Positions 41,827 through 54,962 of a stretch of 64,000 nucleotides of DNA are shown one piece after another (within the stretch, counting starts at the first letter, position 1; each line of letters begins with the position of its first letter). The translations under genes and the position numbers were made by a program. The notes under the pieces are model-generated. The model made no database searches, had not been told where the DNA came from, and worked only from the letters and a program-made list of their open reading frames with translations. The stretch is from Haliclystus octoradiatus. Its lineage: Eukaryota; Cnidaria; Staurozoa; Stauromedusae; Haliclystidae. The stretch is taken from contig OU744449.1 in assembly GCA_916610825.1 (NCBI GenBank), positions 16,209,354 through 16,273,353 of the forward strand, written 5' to 3'.

Positions 41827-44438
41827 TCATTTTGTATTCCCAAGGGAATTAGGCATTGTTTTTGGTCTTTTTGTATTCCCAAGGGAATTAGGCATTGTTT
41901 TTGGTCTTTTTGAATTCCGAAGGGAATTAGGCATTGTTTTTGGCCTTTTTGAATTGCCAAGGGAATTAAGCATTGTTTTTGGTCTTTTTGTACTCCCAAG
42001 GGAATTAGGCATTGTTTTGTTCTTTTTGAATTCCGAAGGGAATTAGGCATTGTTTTTTGAAATTTTGAATTCCCAAGGGATTTAGGTATTGTTTTTGGTC
42101 ATTTTGAATTCCCTAGGGAATAAGGCATTGTTTTGTAAAATTTTGAATTCCAAAGGGAATTAGGCATTGTTTTGGTCATTTTGAATTCCAAAGGGAATTA
42201 GGCATTGTTTTTTGAATTTTGAATTCCCAAGGGAATTAGACATTGTTTTTTGAATTTTGAATTCCCAAGGGAATTAGGCATTGTTTTTGGCCTTTTTGAA
42301 TTCCCAAGGGAATTAGGCATTGTTTTTGGTCTTTTCGAATTCCCAAGGGATATAGACATTGTTTTTTGAATTTTGAATTCCCAAGGGAATAAGGCATTGT
42401 TTTTTAAAATTATGAATTCCCAATGGAATTAGGCATTGTTTTTGGCCTTTTTGAATTCCCAAGGGAATTAGGCATTGTTTTTGGTCATTTTGAATTCCAA
42501 AGGGAATTAGGCATTTTTTTGGTCTTTTTGTACTCCCAAGGGATTTAGGCATTGTTTTTTTAATTATTAATTCCCAAGGGAATTAGGCATTGTTTTGTAA
42601 AATATTGGATTCCGAAGGGAATTATGCAATGTTTTTGGTCTTTTTTAATTCCCAAGGGATATAGGCATTGTTTTTTGAAATTTGAATTCTCAAGGGAATT
42701 AGACATTGCTTTTTAAAATTATGAAATCCCAAGGGAATTAGGCATTTTTTTGGTCTTTTTGAATTCCCAAGGAAATTAGGCATTGTTCTTGGTCATTTTG
42801 AATTCCAAAGGGAATTAGGCATTGTTTTTGGCCTTTCTGAATTCCCAAGGGAAATAGGCATTGTTTTTGGTCTTTTTGTATTCCCAAGGGAATTAGGCAT
42901 TGTTTTTGGTCTTTTTGTATTTCCAAAGGAATTAGGCATTGTTTTTGGTCTTTTTGAATTCCCAAGGGAATTAGGCCTTTCTGAATTCCCAAGGGAATTA
43001 GGCATTGTTTTTGGTCTTTTTGTACTCCCAAGGGAATTAGGCATTGTTTTTGGTCTTTCTGTATTCCCAAGGGAATTAGGCATTAATTTTGATCTTTCTG
43101 AATTCCCAAGGGAATTAGGCATAGTTTTTGGTCTTTTTGTATTCTCAAGGGAATTAGGCATTGTTTTTGGCCTTTTTGAATTCCCAAGGGAATTAGGCAT
43201 TGTTTTTGATCTTTCTGAATTCCCAAGGGAATTAGGCATTGTTTTTGGTCTTTTTGTATTCCCAAGGGAATTAGGCATTGTTTCTTAATATTTTGACTTC
43301 CCAAGTGAATTAGGCATTGTTTTTGGCCTTTTTGAATTGCCAAGGGAATTAAGCATTGTTTTTGGTCTTTTTGTACTCCCAAGGGAATTAGGCATTGTTT
43401 TGTTCTTTTTGAATTCCGAAGGGAATTAGGCATTGTTTTTTGAAATTTTGAATTCCCAAGGGATTTAGGCATTGTTTTTGGTCATTTTGAATTCCCTAGG
43501 GAATAAGGCATTGTTTTGTAAAATTTTGAATTCCAAAGGGAATTAGGCATTGTTTTTGGTCATTTTGAATTCCAAAGGGAATTAGGCATTGTTTTTTGAA
43601 TTTTGAATTCCCAAGGGAATTAGACATTGTTTTTTGAATTTTGAATTCGCAAGGGAATTAGGCATTGTTTTTGGCCTTTTTGAATTCCCAAGGGAATTAG
43701 GCATTGTTTTTGGTCTTTTCGAATTCCCAAGGGATATAGACATTGTTTTTTGAATTTTGAATTCCCAAGGGAATAAGGCATTGTTTTTTAAAATTATGAA
43801 TTCCCAATGGAATTAGGCATTGTTTTTGGCCTTTTTGAATTCCCAAGGGAATTAGGCATTGTTTTTGGTCATTTTGAATTTCAAAGGGAATTAGGCATTT
43901 TTTTGGTCTTTTTGTACTCCCAAGGGATTTAGGCATTGTTTTTTTAATTATTAATTCCCAAGGGAATTAGGCATTGTTTTGTAAAATATTGGATTCCGAA
44001 GGGAATTATGCAATGTTTTTGGTCTTTTTGAATTCCCAAGGGATATAGGCATTGTTTTTTGAAATTTGAATTCTCAAGGGAATTAGGCATTGTTTTTGGC
44101 CTTTCTGAATTCCCAAGGGAAATAGGCATTGTTTTTGGTCTTTTTGTATTCCCAAGGGAAATAGGCATTGTTTTTGGTCTTTTTGTATTTCCAAGGGAAT
44201 TAGGCATTGTTTTTGGTCTTTTTGAATTCCCAAGGGAATTAGGCCTTTCTGAATTCCCAAGGGAATTAGGCATTGTTTTTGGTCTTTTTGAATTCCCAAG
44301 GGAATTAGGCATTGTTTTTGGTCTTTCTGTATTCCCAAGGGAATTAGGCATTAATTTTGATCTTTCTGAATTCCCAAGGGAATTAGGCATAGTTTTTGGT
44401 CTTTTTGTATTCTCAAGGGAATTAGGCATTGTTTTTGG
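41827..44438. repeat. 2612-bp tandem duplication of 39215-41826
   Basis: Every landmark in 39215-41826 recurs exactly 2612 bp later, including a shared deletion at the CTCAAGGGAATTAGGCATTG junction (41,460 and 44,072). One visible difference is TGTACTCCC (41,678) against TGAATTCCC (44,290). Confidence 0.8.
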
Positions 44439-45341
44439 CCTTTTTGAATTCCCAAGGGAATTAGGCATTGTTTTTGGTCTTTTGTATTCTCAAGGGAATT
44501 AGGCATTGTTTTTGGTCTTTTTGTATTCCCAAGGGAATTAGGCATTGTTTTTGATCTTTCTGAATTCCCAAGGGAATTAGGCATTGTTTTTGGTCTTTTT
44601 GTATTCAAAAGGGAATTAAGCATTGTTTCTTAATATTTTGACTTCCCAAGTGAATTAGGCATTGATATTGAAATTTCGGATCCCCAAGGGAATTAGGCAT
44701 CTTTGTTTTTTGAAATTTTGAATTTGCAAGGGATTTAGGCATTGTTTTTGGTCATTTTGAATTCCCAAGGAAATTAAGCATTGTTTTATAAAATTTTGAA
44801 TTCCAAAGGGAATTAGGTATTTTTTGGCCTTTCTGATTTCCCAAGGGAATTAGGCATTGTTTTTGGTCTTTTTGTATTCCCAAGGGAATTAGGGATCTTT
44901 GTTTTTTGAAATTTTGAATTCGCAAGGGATTTAGGCATTGTTTTTGGTCATTTTGAATTCCCAAGGGAATTAGGCATTGTTTTTGGTCTTTTTGAATTCC
45001 CAAGGGAATTAGGCATTGTTTTTGGCCTTTCTGATTTCCCAAGGGAATTAGGCATTGTTTTTGGTCTTTTTGTATTCCCAAGGGAATTAGGCATTGTTTT
45101 TGGTCTTTTTGTATTCCCAAGGAAACTAGGCATTGTTTTTGGTCTTTCTGAATTCGCAAGGGAATTAGGCATTGTTTTTGGTCTTTTTGTATTCCCAAGG
45201 GAATTAGGCATTGTTTTTTTTAATATTTTGACTTCCCAAGTGAATTAGGCATTGATATTGAAATTTCGGATCCCCAAGGGAATTAGGCATCTTTGTTTTT
45301 TGAAATTTTGAATTCGCAAGGGATTTAGGCATTGTTTTTGG

Positions 45342-48300
45342 TCATTTTGAATTCGCAAGGAAATTAGGCATTGTTTTTGGCCTTTCTGATTTCCCAAGGG
45401 AATGAGGCATTGTTTTTGGTCTTTTTGTATTCTCAAGGGAATTAGGCATTGTTTTTGGTCTTTTTGTATTCCCAAGGGAACTAGGCATTGTTTTTGGTCT
45501 TTCTGAATTCGCAAGGGAATTAGGCATTGTTTTTAGTCTTTTTGTATTCCCAAGGGAATTAGGCATTGTTTTTTTAATATTTTGACTTCCCAAGTGAATT
45601 AGGCATTGATATTGAAATTTCGGATCCCCAAGGGAATTAGGCATCTTTGTTTTTTGAAATTTTGAATTCGCAAGGAAATTACGCATTGTTTTATAAAATT
45701 TTGAATTCCAAAGGGAATTAGGTATTTTTTGGCCTTTCTGATTTCCCAAGGGAATTAGGCATTGTTTTTGGTCTTTTTGAATTCCCAAGGGAATTAGGCA
45801 TTGGTTTTGGCCTTTTTGAATTCCCAAGGGAATTAGGCATTGTTTTTGGTCATTTTGAATTCCAAAGGGAATTAGGCATTGTTTTTGGTCATTTTGTATT
45901 TCCAAGGGAATTAGGCAGTGTTTTTGGTGTTTTTGAATTCTCAAGGGAATTAGGCATTGTTTTTGGCCTTTTTGAATTGCCAAGGAATTTAGGCATTGTT
46001 TTTGGTCTTTTTGTACTCCCAAGGGAATTAGGCATTGTTTTGTTCTTTTTGAATTCCGAAGGGAATTAGGCATTGTTTTTTGAAATTTTGAATTCCCAAG
46101 GGATTTAGGCATTGTTTTTGTTCATTTTGAATTCCCTAGGGAATAAGGCATTGTTTTGTAAAATTTTGAATTCGCAAGGGAATTAGGCATTGTTTTTGGC
46201 CTTTTTGAATTCCCAAGGGAATTAGGCATTGTTTTTGGTCATTTTGAATTCCAAAGGGAATTAGGCATTTTTTTGGTCTTTTTGTACTCCCAAGGGATTT
46301 AGGCATTGTTTTTTTAATAATTAATTCCCAAGGGAATTAGGCATTGTTTTGTAAAATATTGGATTCCGAAGGGAATTATGCAATGTTTTTGGTCTTTTTG
46401 AATTCCCAAGGGATATAGGCATTGTTTTTTGAAATTTGAATTCTCAAGGGAATTAGACATTGTTTTTTAATATTTTGACTTCCCAAGTGAATTAGGCATT
46501 GATATTGAAATTTCGGATCCCCAAGGGAATTAGGCATCTTTGTTTTTTGAAATTTTGAATTCGCAAGGGATTTAGGCATTGTTTTTGGTCATTTTGATTT
46601 CGCAAGGAAATTACGCATTGTTTTATAAAATTTTGAATTCCAAAGGGAATTAGATATTTTTTGGCCTTTCTAATTTCCCAAGGGAATTAGGCATTGTTTT
46701 TGGTCTTTTTGAATTCCCAAGGGAATTAGGCATTGGTTTTGGCCTTTTTGAATTCCCAAGGGAATTAGGCATTGTTTTTGGTCATTTTGAATTCCAAAGG
46801 GAATTAGGAATTGTTTTTGGTCATTTTGTTTTCCCAAGGGAATTAGGCATTGTTTTTGGTCTTTTTGTATTCCCAAGGGAATTAGGCATTGTTTTTGGTC
46901 TTTTTGAATTCCCAAGGGAATTATGCATTGTTTTTGGCCTTTTTGAATTGCCAAGGGAATTAGGCATTGTTTTTGGTGTTTTTGAATTCCCAAGGGAATT
47001 AGGCATTGTTTTTGGCCTTTTTGAATTGCCAAGGAAATTAGGCATTGTTTTTGGTCTTTTTGTACTCCCAAGGGAATTAGGCATTGTTTTGTTCTTTTTG
47101 AATTCCCAAGGGAATTAGGCATTGGTTTTGGCCTTTTTGAATTCCCAAGGGAATTAGGCATTGTTTTTGGTCATTTTGAATTCCAAAGGGAATTAGGCAT
47201 TGTTTTTGGTCATTTTGTTTTCCCAAGGGAATTAGGCATTGTTTTTGGTCTTTTTGTATTCCCAAGGGAATTAGGCATTGTTTTTGGTCTTTTTGAATTC
47301 CCAAGGGAATTAGGCTTTGTTTTTGGTCTTTTTGAATTCCCAAGGGAATTAGGCATTGTTTTTGGTCTTTTTGTACTCCCAAGGGAATTAGGCATTGTTT
47401 TGTTCTTTTTGAATTCCGAAGGGAATTAGGCATTGTTTTTTGAAATTTTGAATTCCCAAGGGATTTAGGCATTGTTTTTGGTCATTTTGAATTCCCTAGG
47501 GAATAAGGCATTGTTTTGTAAAATTTTGAATTCGCAAGGGAATTAGGCATTGTTTTTGGCCTTTTTGAATTCCCAAGGGAATTAGGCATTGTTTTTGGTC
47601 ATTTTGAATTCCAAAGGGAGTTAGGCACTTTTTTGGTCTTTTTGTACTCCCAAGGGATTTAGGCATTGTTTTTTTAATTATTAATTCCCAAGGGAATTAG
47701 GCATTGTTTTGTAAAATATTGGATTCCGAAGGGAATTATGCAATGTTTTTGTCTTTTTGAATTCCCAAGGGATATAGGCATTGTTTTTTGAAATTTGAAT
47801 TCTCAAGGGAATTAGACATTGTTTTTTAAAATTATGAAATCCCAAGGGAATTAGGCGTTTTTTGGTCTTTTTGAATTCCCAAGGAAATTAGGCATTGTTT
47901 TTGATCATTTTGAATTCCAAAGGGAATTAGGCATTGTTTTTGGCCTTTCTGAATTCCCAAGGGAATTAGGCATTGTTTTTGGTCTTTTTGTATTTCCAAG
48001 GGAATTAGGCATTGTTTTTGGTCTTTTTGAATTCCCAAGGGAATTAGGCCTTTCTGAATTCCCAAGGGAATTAGGCATTGTTTTTGGTCTTTTTGTACTC
48101 CCAAGGGAATTAGGCATTGTTTTTGGTCTTTCTGTATTCCCAAGGGAATTAGGCATTGTTTTTGATCTTTCTGAATTCCCAAGGGAATTAGGCATTGTTT
48201 TTGGTCATTTTGAATTCCAAAGGGAATTAGGCATTGTTTTTGGTCATTTTGTATTCCCAAGGGAATTAGGCATTGTTTTTGGTCTTTTTGTATTCCCAAG

Positions 48301-50507
48301 GGAATTAGGCATTGTTTTTGGTCTTTTTGAATTCCCAAGGGAATTAGGCATTGTTTATGGCCTTTTTGAATTGCCAAGGGAATTAGGCATTGTTTTTGGT
48401 CTTTTTGTACTCCCAAGGGAATTAGGCATTGTTTTGTTCTTTTTGAATTCCGAAGGGAATTAGGCATTGTTTTTTGAAATTTTGAATTCCCAAGGGATTT
48501 AGGCATTGTTTTTGTTCATTTTGAATTCCCTAGGGAATAAGGCATTGTTTTTTTAATTATTAATTCCCAAGGGAATTAGGCATTGTTTTGTAAAATATTG
48601 GATTCCGAAGGGAATTATGCAATGTTTTTGGTCTTTTTGAATTCCCAAGGGATATAGGCATTGTTTTTTGAAATTTGAATTCTCAAGGGAATTAGACATT
48701 GTTTTTTAATATTTTGACTTCCCAAGTGAATTAGGCATTGATATTGAAATTTCGGATCCCCAAGGGAATTAGGTATCTTTGTTTTTTGAAATTTTGAATT
48801 CGCAAGGGATTTAGGCATTGTTTTTGGTCATTTTGATTTCGCAAGGAAATTACGCATTGTTTTATAAAATTTTGAATTCCAAAGGGAATTAGGTATTTTT
48901 TGGCCTTTCTAATTTCCCAAGGGAATTAGGCATTGTTTTTGGTCTTTTTGAATTCCCAAGGGAATTAGGCATTGGTTTTGGCCTTTTTGAATTCCCAAGG
49001 GAATTAGGCATTGTTTTTGGTCATTTTGAATTCCAAAGGGAATTAGGCATTGTTTTTGGTCATTTTGTTTTCCCAAGGGAATTAGGCATTGTTTTTGGTC
49101 TTTTTGTATTCCCAAGGGAATTAGGCATTGTTTTTGGTCTTTTTGAATTCCCAAGGGAATTATGCATTGTTTTTGGCCTTTTTGAATTGCCAAGGGAATT
49201 AGGCATTGTTTTTGGTGTTTTTGAATTCCCAAGGGAATTAGGCATTGTTTTTGGCCTTTTTGAATTGCCAAGGAAATTAGGCATTGTTTTTGGTCTTTTT
49301 GTACTCCCAAGGGAATTAGGCATTGTTTTGTTCTTTTTGAATTCCCAAGGGAATTAGGCATTGGTTTTGGCCTTTTTGAATTCCCAAGGGAATTAGGCAT
49401 TGTTTTTGGTCATTTTGAATTCCAAAGGGAATTAGGCATTGTTTTTGGTCATTTTGTTTTCCCAAGGGAATTAGGCATTGTTTTTGGTCTTTTTGTATTC
49501 CCAAGGGAATTAGGCATTGTTTTTGGTCTTTCTGAATTCGCAAGGGAATTAGGCATTGTTTTTGGTCTTTTTGTATTCTCAAGGGAATTAGGCATTGTTT
49601 TTGGCCTTTTTGAATTCCCAAGGGAATTAGGCATTGTTTTTGGTCTTTTGTATTCTCAAGGGAATTAGGCATTGTTTTTGGTCTTTTTGTATTCCCAAGG
49701 GAATTAGGCATTGTTTTTGATCTTTCTGAATTCCCAAGGGAATTAGGCATTGTTTTTGGTCTTTTTGTATTCAAAAGGGAATTAAGCATTGTTTCTTAAT
49801 ATTTTGACTTCCCAAGTGAATTAGGCATTGATATTGAAATTTCGGATCCCCAAGGGAATTAGGCATCTTTGTTTTTTGAAATTTTGAATTTGCAAGGGAT
49901 TTAGGCATTGTTTTTGGTCATTTTGAATTCGCAAGGAAATTAAGCATTGTTTTATAAAATTTTGAATTCCAAAGGGAATTAGTTATTTTTTGGCCTTTCT
50001 GATTTCCCAAGGGAATTAGGCATTGTTTTTGGTCTTTTTGTATTCCCAAGGGAATTAGGGATCTTTGTTTTTTGAAATTTTGAATTCGCAAGGGATTTAG
50101 GCATTGTTTTTGGTCATTTTGAATTCCCAAGGGAATTAGGCATTGTTTTTGGTCTTTTTGAATTCCCAAGGGAATTAGGCATTGTTTTTGGCCTTTCTGA
50201 TTTCCCAAGGGAATTAGGCATTGTTTTTGGTCTTTTTGTATTCCCAAGGGAATTAGGCATTGTTTTTGGTCTTTTTGTATTCCCAAGGAAACTAGGCATT
50301 GTTTTTGGTCTTTCTGAATTCGCAAGGGAATTAGGCATTGTTTTTGGTCTTTTTGTATTCCCAAGGGAATTAGGCATTGTTTTTTTTAATATTTTGACTT
50401 CCCAAGTGAATTAGGCATTGATATTGAAATTTCGGATCCCCAAGGGAATTAGGCATCTTTGTTTTTTGAAATTTTGAATTCGCAAGGGATTTAGGCATTG
50501 TTTTTGG
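45342..50507. repeat. Higher-order repeat unit Y, rearranged 5166-bp copy
   Basis: Contains two passes through the front half of the Y order: the dated landmark block at 46376 recurs at 48615, 2239 bp later. This is consistent with unequal exchange inside a unit. Confidence 0.7.
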
Positions 50508-53500
50508 TCATTTTGAATTCGCAAGGAAATTAGGCATTGTTTTTGGCCTTTCTGATTTCCCAAGGGAATGAGGCATTGTTTTTGGTCTTTTTGTATTCTC
50601 AAGGGAATTAGGCATTGTTTTTGGTCTTTTTGTATTCCCAAGGGAACTAGGCATTGTTTTTGGTCTTTCTGAATTCGCAAGGGAATTAGGCATTGTTTTT
50701 GGTCTTTTTGTATTCCCAAGGGAATTAGGCATTGTTTTTTTAATATTTTGACTTCCCAAGTGAATTAGGCATTGATATTGAAATTTCGGATCCCCAAGGG
50801 AATTAGGCCTCTTTGTTTTTTGAAATTTTGAATTCGCAAGGAAATTACGCATTGTTTTATAAAATTTTGAATTCCAAAGGGAATTAGGTATTTTTTGGCC
50901 TTTCTGATTTCCCAAGGGAATTAGGCATTGTTTTTGGTCTTTTTGATTTCGCAAGGGAATTAGGCATTGGTTTTGGCCTTTTTGAATTCCCAAGGGAATT
51001 AGGCATTGTTTTTGGTCATTTTGAATTCCAAAGGGAATTAGGCATTGTTTTTGGTCATTTTGTATTTCCAAGGGAATTAGGCAGTGTTTTTGGTGTTTTT
51101 GAATTCTCAAGGGAATTAGGCATTGTTTTTGGCCTTTTTGAATTGCCAAGGAATTTAGGCATTGTTTTTGGTCTTTTTGTACTCCCAAGGGAATTAGGCA
51201 TTGTTTTGTTCTTTTTGAATTCCGAAGGGAATTAGGCATTGTTTTTTGAAATTTTGAATTCCCAAGGGATTTAGGCATTGTTTTTGTTCATTTTGAATTC
51301 CCTAGGGAATAAGGCATTGTTTTGTAAAATTTTGAATTCGCAAGGGAATTAGGCATTGTTTTTGGCCTTTTTGAATTCCCAAGGGAATTAGGCATTGTTT
51401 TTGGTCATTTTGAATTCCAAAGGGAATTAGGCATTTTTTTGGTCTTTTTGTACTCCCAAGGGATTTAGGCATTGTTTTTTTAATTATTAATTCCCAAGGG
51501 AATTAGGCATTGTTTTGTAAAATATTGGATTCCGAAGGGAATTATGCAATGTTTTTGGTCTTTTTGAATTCCCAAGGGATATAGGCATTGTTTTTTGAAA
51601 TTTGAATTCTCAAGGGAATTAGACATTGTTTTTTAATATTTTGACTTCCCAAGTGAATTAGGCATTGATATTGAAATTTCGGATCCCCAAGGGAATTAGG
51701 CATCTTTGTTTTTTGAAATTTTGAATTCGCAAGGGATTTAGGCATTGTTTTTGGTCATTTTGATTTCGCAAGGAAATTACGCATTGTTTTATAAAATTTT
51801 GAATTCCAAAGGGAATTAGATATTTTTTGGCCTTTCTAATTTCCCAAGGGAATTAGGCATTGTTTTTGGTCTTTTTGAATTCCCAAGGGAATTAGGCATT
51901 GGTTTTGGCCTTTTTGAATTCCCAAGGGAATTAGGCATTGTTTTTGGTCATTTTGAATTCCAAAGGGAATTAGGCATTGTTTTTGGTCATTTTGTTTTCC
52001 CAAGGGAATTAGGCATTGTTTTTGGTCTTTTTGTATTCCCAAGGGAATTAGGCATTGTTTTTGGTCTTTTTGAATTCCCAAGGGAATTATGCATTGTTTT
52101 TGGCCTTTTTGAATTGCCAAGGGAATTAGGCATTGTTTTTGGTGTTTTTGAATTCCCAAGGGAATTAGGCATTGTTTTTGGCCTTTTTGAATTGCCAAGG
52201 AAATTAGGCATTGTTTTTGGTCTTTTTGTACTCCCAAGGGAATTAGGCATTGTTTTGTTCTTTTTGAATTCCCAAGGGAATTAGGCATTGGTTTTGGCCT
52301 TTTTGAATTCCCAAGGGAATTAGGCATTGTTTTTGGTCATTTTGAATTCCAAAGGGAATTAGGCATTGTTTTTGGTCATTTTGTTTTCCCAAGGGAATTA
52401 GGCATTGTTTTTGGTCTTTTTGTATTCCCAAGGGAATTAGGCATTGTTTTTGGTCTTTTTGAATTCCCAAGGGAATTAGGCTTTGTTTTTGGCCTTTTTG
52501 AATTGCCAAGGGAATTAGGCATTGTTTTTGGTCTTTTTGTACTCCCAAGGGAATTAGGCATTGTTTTGTTCTTTTTGAATTCCGAAGGGAATTAGGCATT
52601 GTTTTTTGAAATTTTGAATTCCCAAGGGATTTAGGCATTGTTTTTGGTCATTTTGAATTCCCTAGGGAATAAGGCATTGTTTTTTAAAATTTTGAATTCG
52701 CAAGGGAATTAGGCATTGTTTTTGGACTTTTTGAATTCCCAAGGGAATTAGGCATTGTTTTTGGTCATTTTGAATTCCAAAGGGAGTTAGGCACTTTTTT
52801 GGTCTTTTTGTACTCCCAAGGGATTTAGGCATTGTTTTTTTAATTATTAATTCCCAAGGGAATTAGGCATTGTTTTGTAAAATATTGGATTCCGAAGGGA
52901 ATTATGCAATGTTTTTGTCTTTTTGAATTCCCAAGGGATATAGGCATTGTTTTTTGAAATTTGAATTCTCAAGGGAATTAGACATTGTTTTTTAAAATTA
53001 TGAAATCCCAAGGGAATTAGGCGTTTTTTGGTCTTTTTGAATTCCCAAGGAAATTAGGCATTGTTTTTGATCATTTTGAATTCCAAAGGGAATTAGGCAT
53101 TGTTTTTGGCCTTTCTGAATTCCCAAGGGAATTAGGCATTGTTTTTGGTCTTTTTGTATTTCCAAGGGAATTAGGCATTGTTTTTGGTCTTTTTGAATTC
53201 CCAAGGGAATTAGGCCTTTCTGAATTCCCAAGGGAATTAGGCATTGTTTTTGGTCTTTTTGTACTCCCAAGGGAATTAGGCATTGTTTTTGGTCTTTCTG
53301 TATTCCCAAGGGAATTAGGCATTGTTTTTGATCTTTCTGAATTCCCAAGGGAATTAGGCATTGTTTTTGGTCATTTTGAATTCCAAAGGGAATTAGGCAT
53401 TGTTTTTGGTCATTTTGTATTCCCAAGGGAATTAGGCATTGTTTTTGGTCTTTTTGTATTCCCAAGGGAATTAGGCATTGTTTTTGGTCTTTTTGAATTC

Positions 53501-54962
53501 CCAAGGGAATTAGGCATTGTTTATGGCCTTTTTGAATTGCCAAGGGAATTAGGCATTGTTTTTGGTCTTTTTGTACTCCCAAGGGAATTAGGCATTGTTT
53601 TGTTCTTTTTGAATTCCGAAGGGAATTAGGCATTGTTTTTTGAAATTTTGAATTCCCAAGGGATTTAGGCATTGTTTTTGGTCATTTTGAATTCCCTAGG
53701 GAATAAGGCATTGTTTTGTAAAATTTTGAATTCGCAAGGGAATTAGGCATTGTTTTTTGTCATTTTGAATTCCAAAGGGAATTAGGCATTGTTTTTGGTC
53801 TTTTTGTATTCCCAAGGGAATTAGGCATTGTTTTTAGTCTTTTTGAATTCCCAAGGGAATTAGGCCTTTCTGAATTCCCAAGGGAATTAGGCATTGTTTT
53901 TGGTCTTTTTGTACTCCCAAGGGAATTAGGCATTGTTTTTGGTCTTTCTGTATTCCCAAGGGAATTAGGCATTAATTTTGATCTTTCTGAATTCCCAAGG
54001 GAATTGGGCATAGTTTTTGGTCTTTTTGTATTCTCAAGGGAATTAGGCATTGTTTTTGGCCTTTTTGAATTCCCAAGGGAATTAGGCATTGTTTTTGGTC
54101 TTTTGTTTTCTCAAGGGAATTAGGCATTGTTTTTGGTCTTTTTGTATTCCCAAGGGAATTAGGAATTGTTTTTGATCTTTCTGAATTCCCAAGGGAATTA
54201 GGCATTGTTTTTGGTCTTTTTGTATTCAAAAGGGAATTAAGCATTGTTTCTTAATATTTTGACTTCCCAAGTGAATTAGGCATTGATATTGAAATTTCGG
54301 ATCCCCAAGGGAATTAGGCATCTTTGTTTTTTGAAATTTTGAATTTGCAAGGGATTTAGGCATTGTTTTTGGTCATTTTGAATTCGCAAGGAAATTAAGC
54401 ATTGTTTTATAAAATTTTGAATTCCAAAGGGAATTAGGTATTTTTTGGCCTTTCTGATTTCCCAAGGGAATTAGGCATTGTTTTTGGTCTTTTTGTATTC
54501 CCAAGGGAATTAGGGATCTTTGTTTTTTGAAATTTTGAATTCGCAAGGGATTTAGGCATTGTTTTTGGTCATTTTGAATTCCCAAGGGAATTAGGCATTG
54601 TTTTTGGTCTTTTTGAATTCCCAAGGGAATTAGGCATTGTTTTTGGCCTTTCTGATTTCCCAAGGGAATTAGGCATTGTTTTTGGTCTTTTTGTATTCCC
54701 AAGGGAATTAGGCATTGTTTTTGGTCTTTTTGTATTCCCAAGGAAACTAGGCATTGTTTTTGGTCTTTCTGAATTCGCAAGGGAATTAGGCATTGTTTTT
54801 GGTCTTTTTGTATTCCCAAGGGAATTAGGCATTGTTTTTTTTAATATTTTGACTTCCCAAGTGAATTAGGCATTGATATTGAAATTTCGGATCCCCAAGG
54901 GAATTAGGCATCTTTGTTTTTTGAAATTTTGAATTCGCAAGGGATTTAGGCATTGTTTTTGG
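50508..54962. repeat. Higher-order repeat unit Y, second 4455-bp copy
   Basis: Same length and variant order as 25197-29651, about 25 kb away. Confidence 0.8.
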
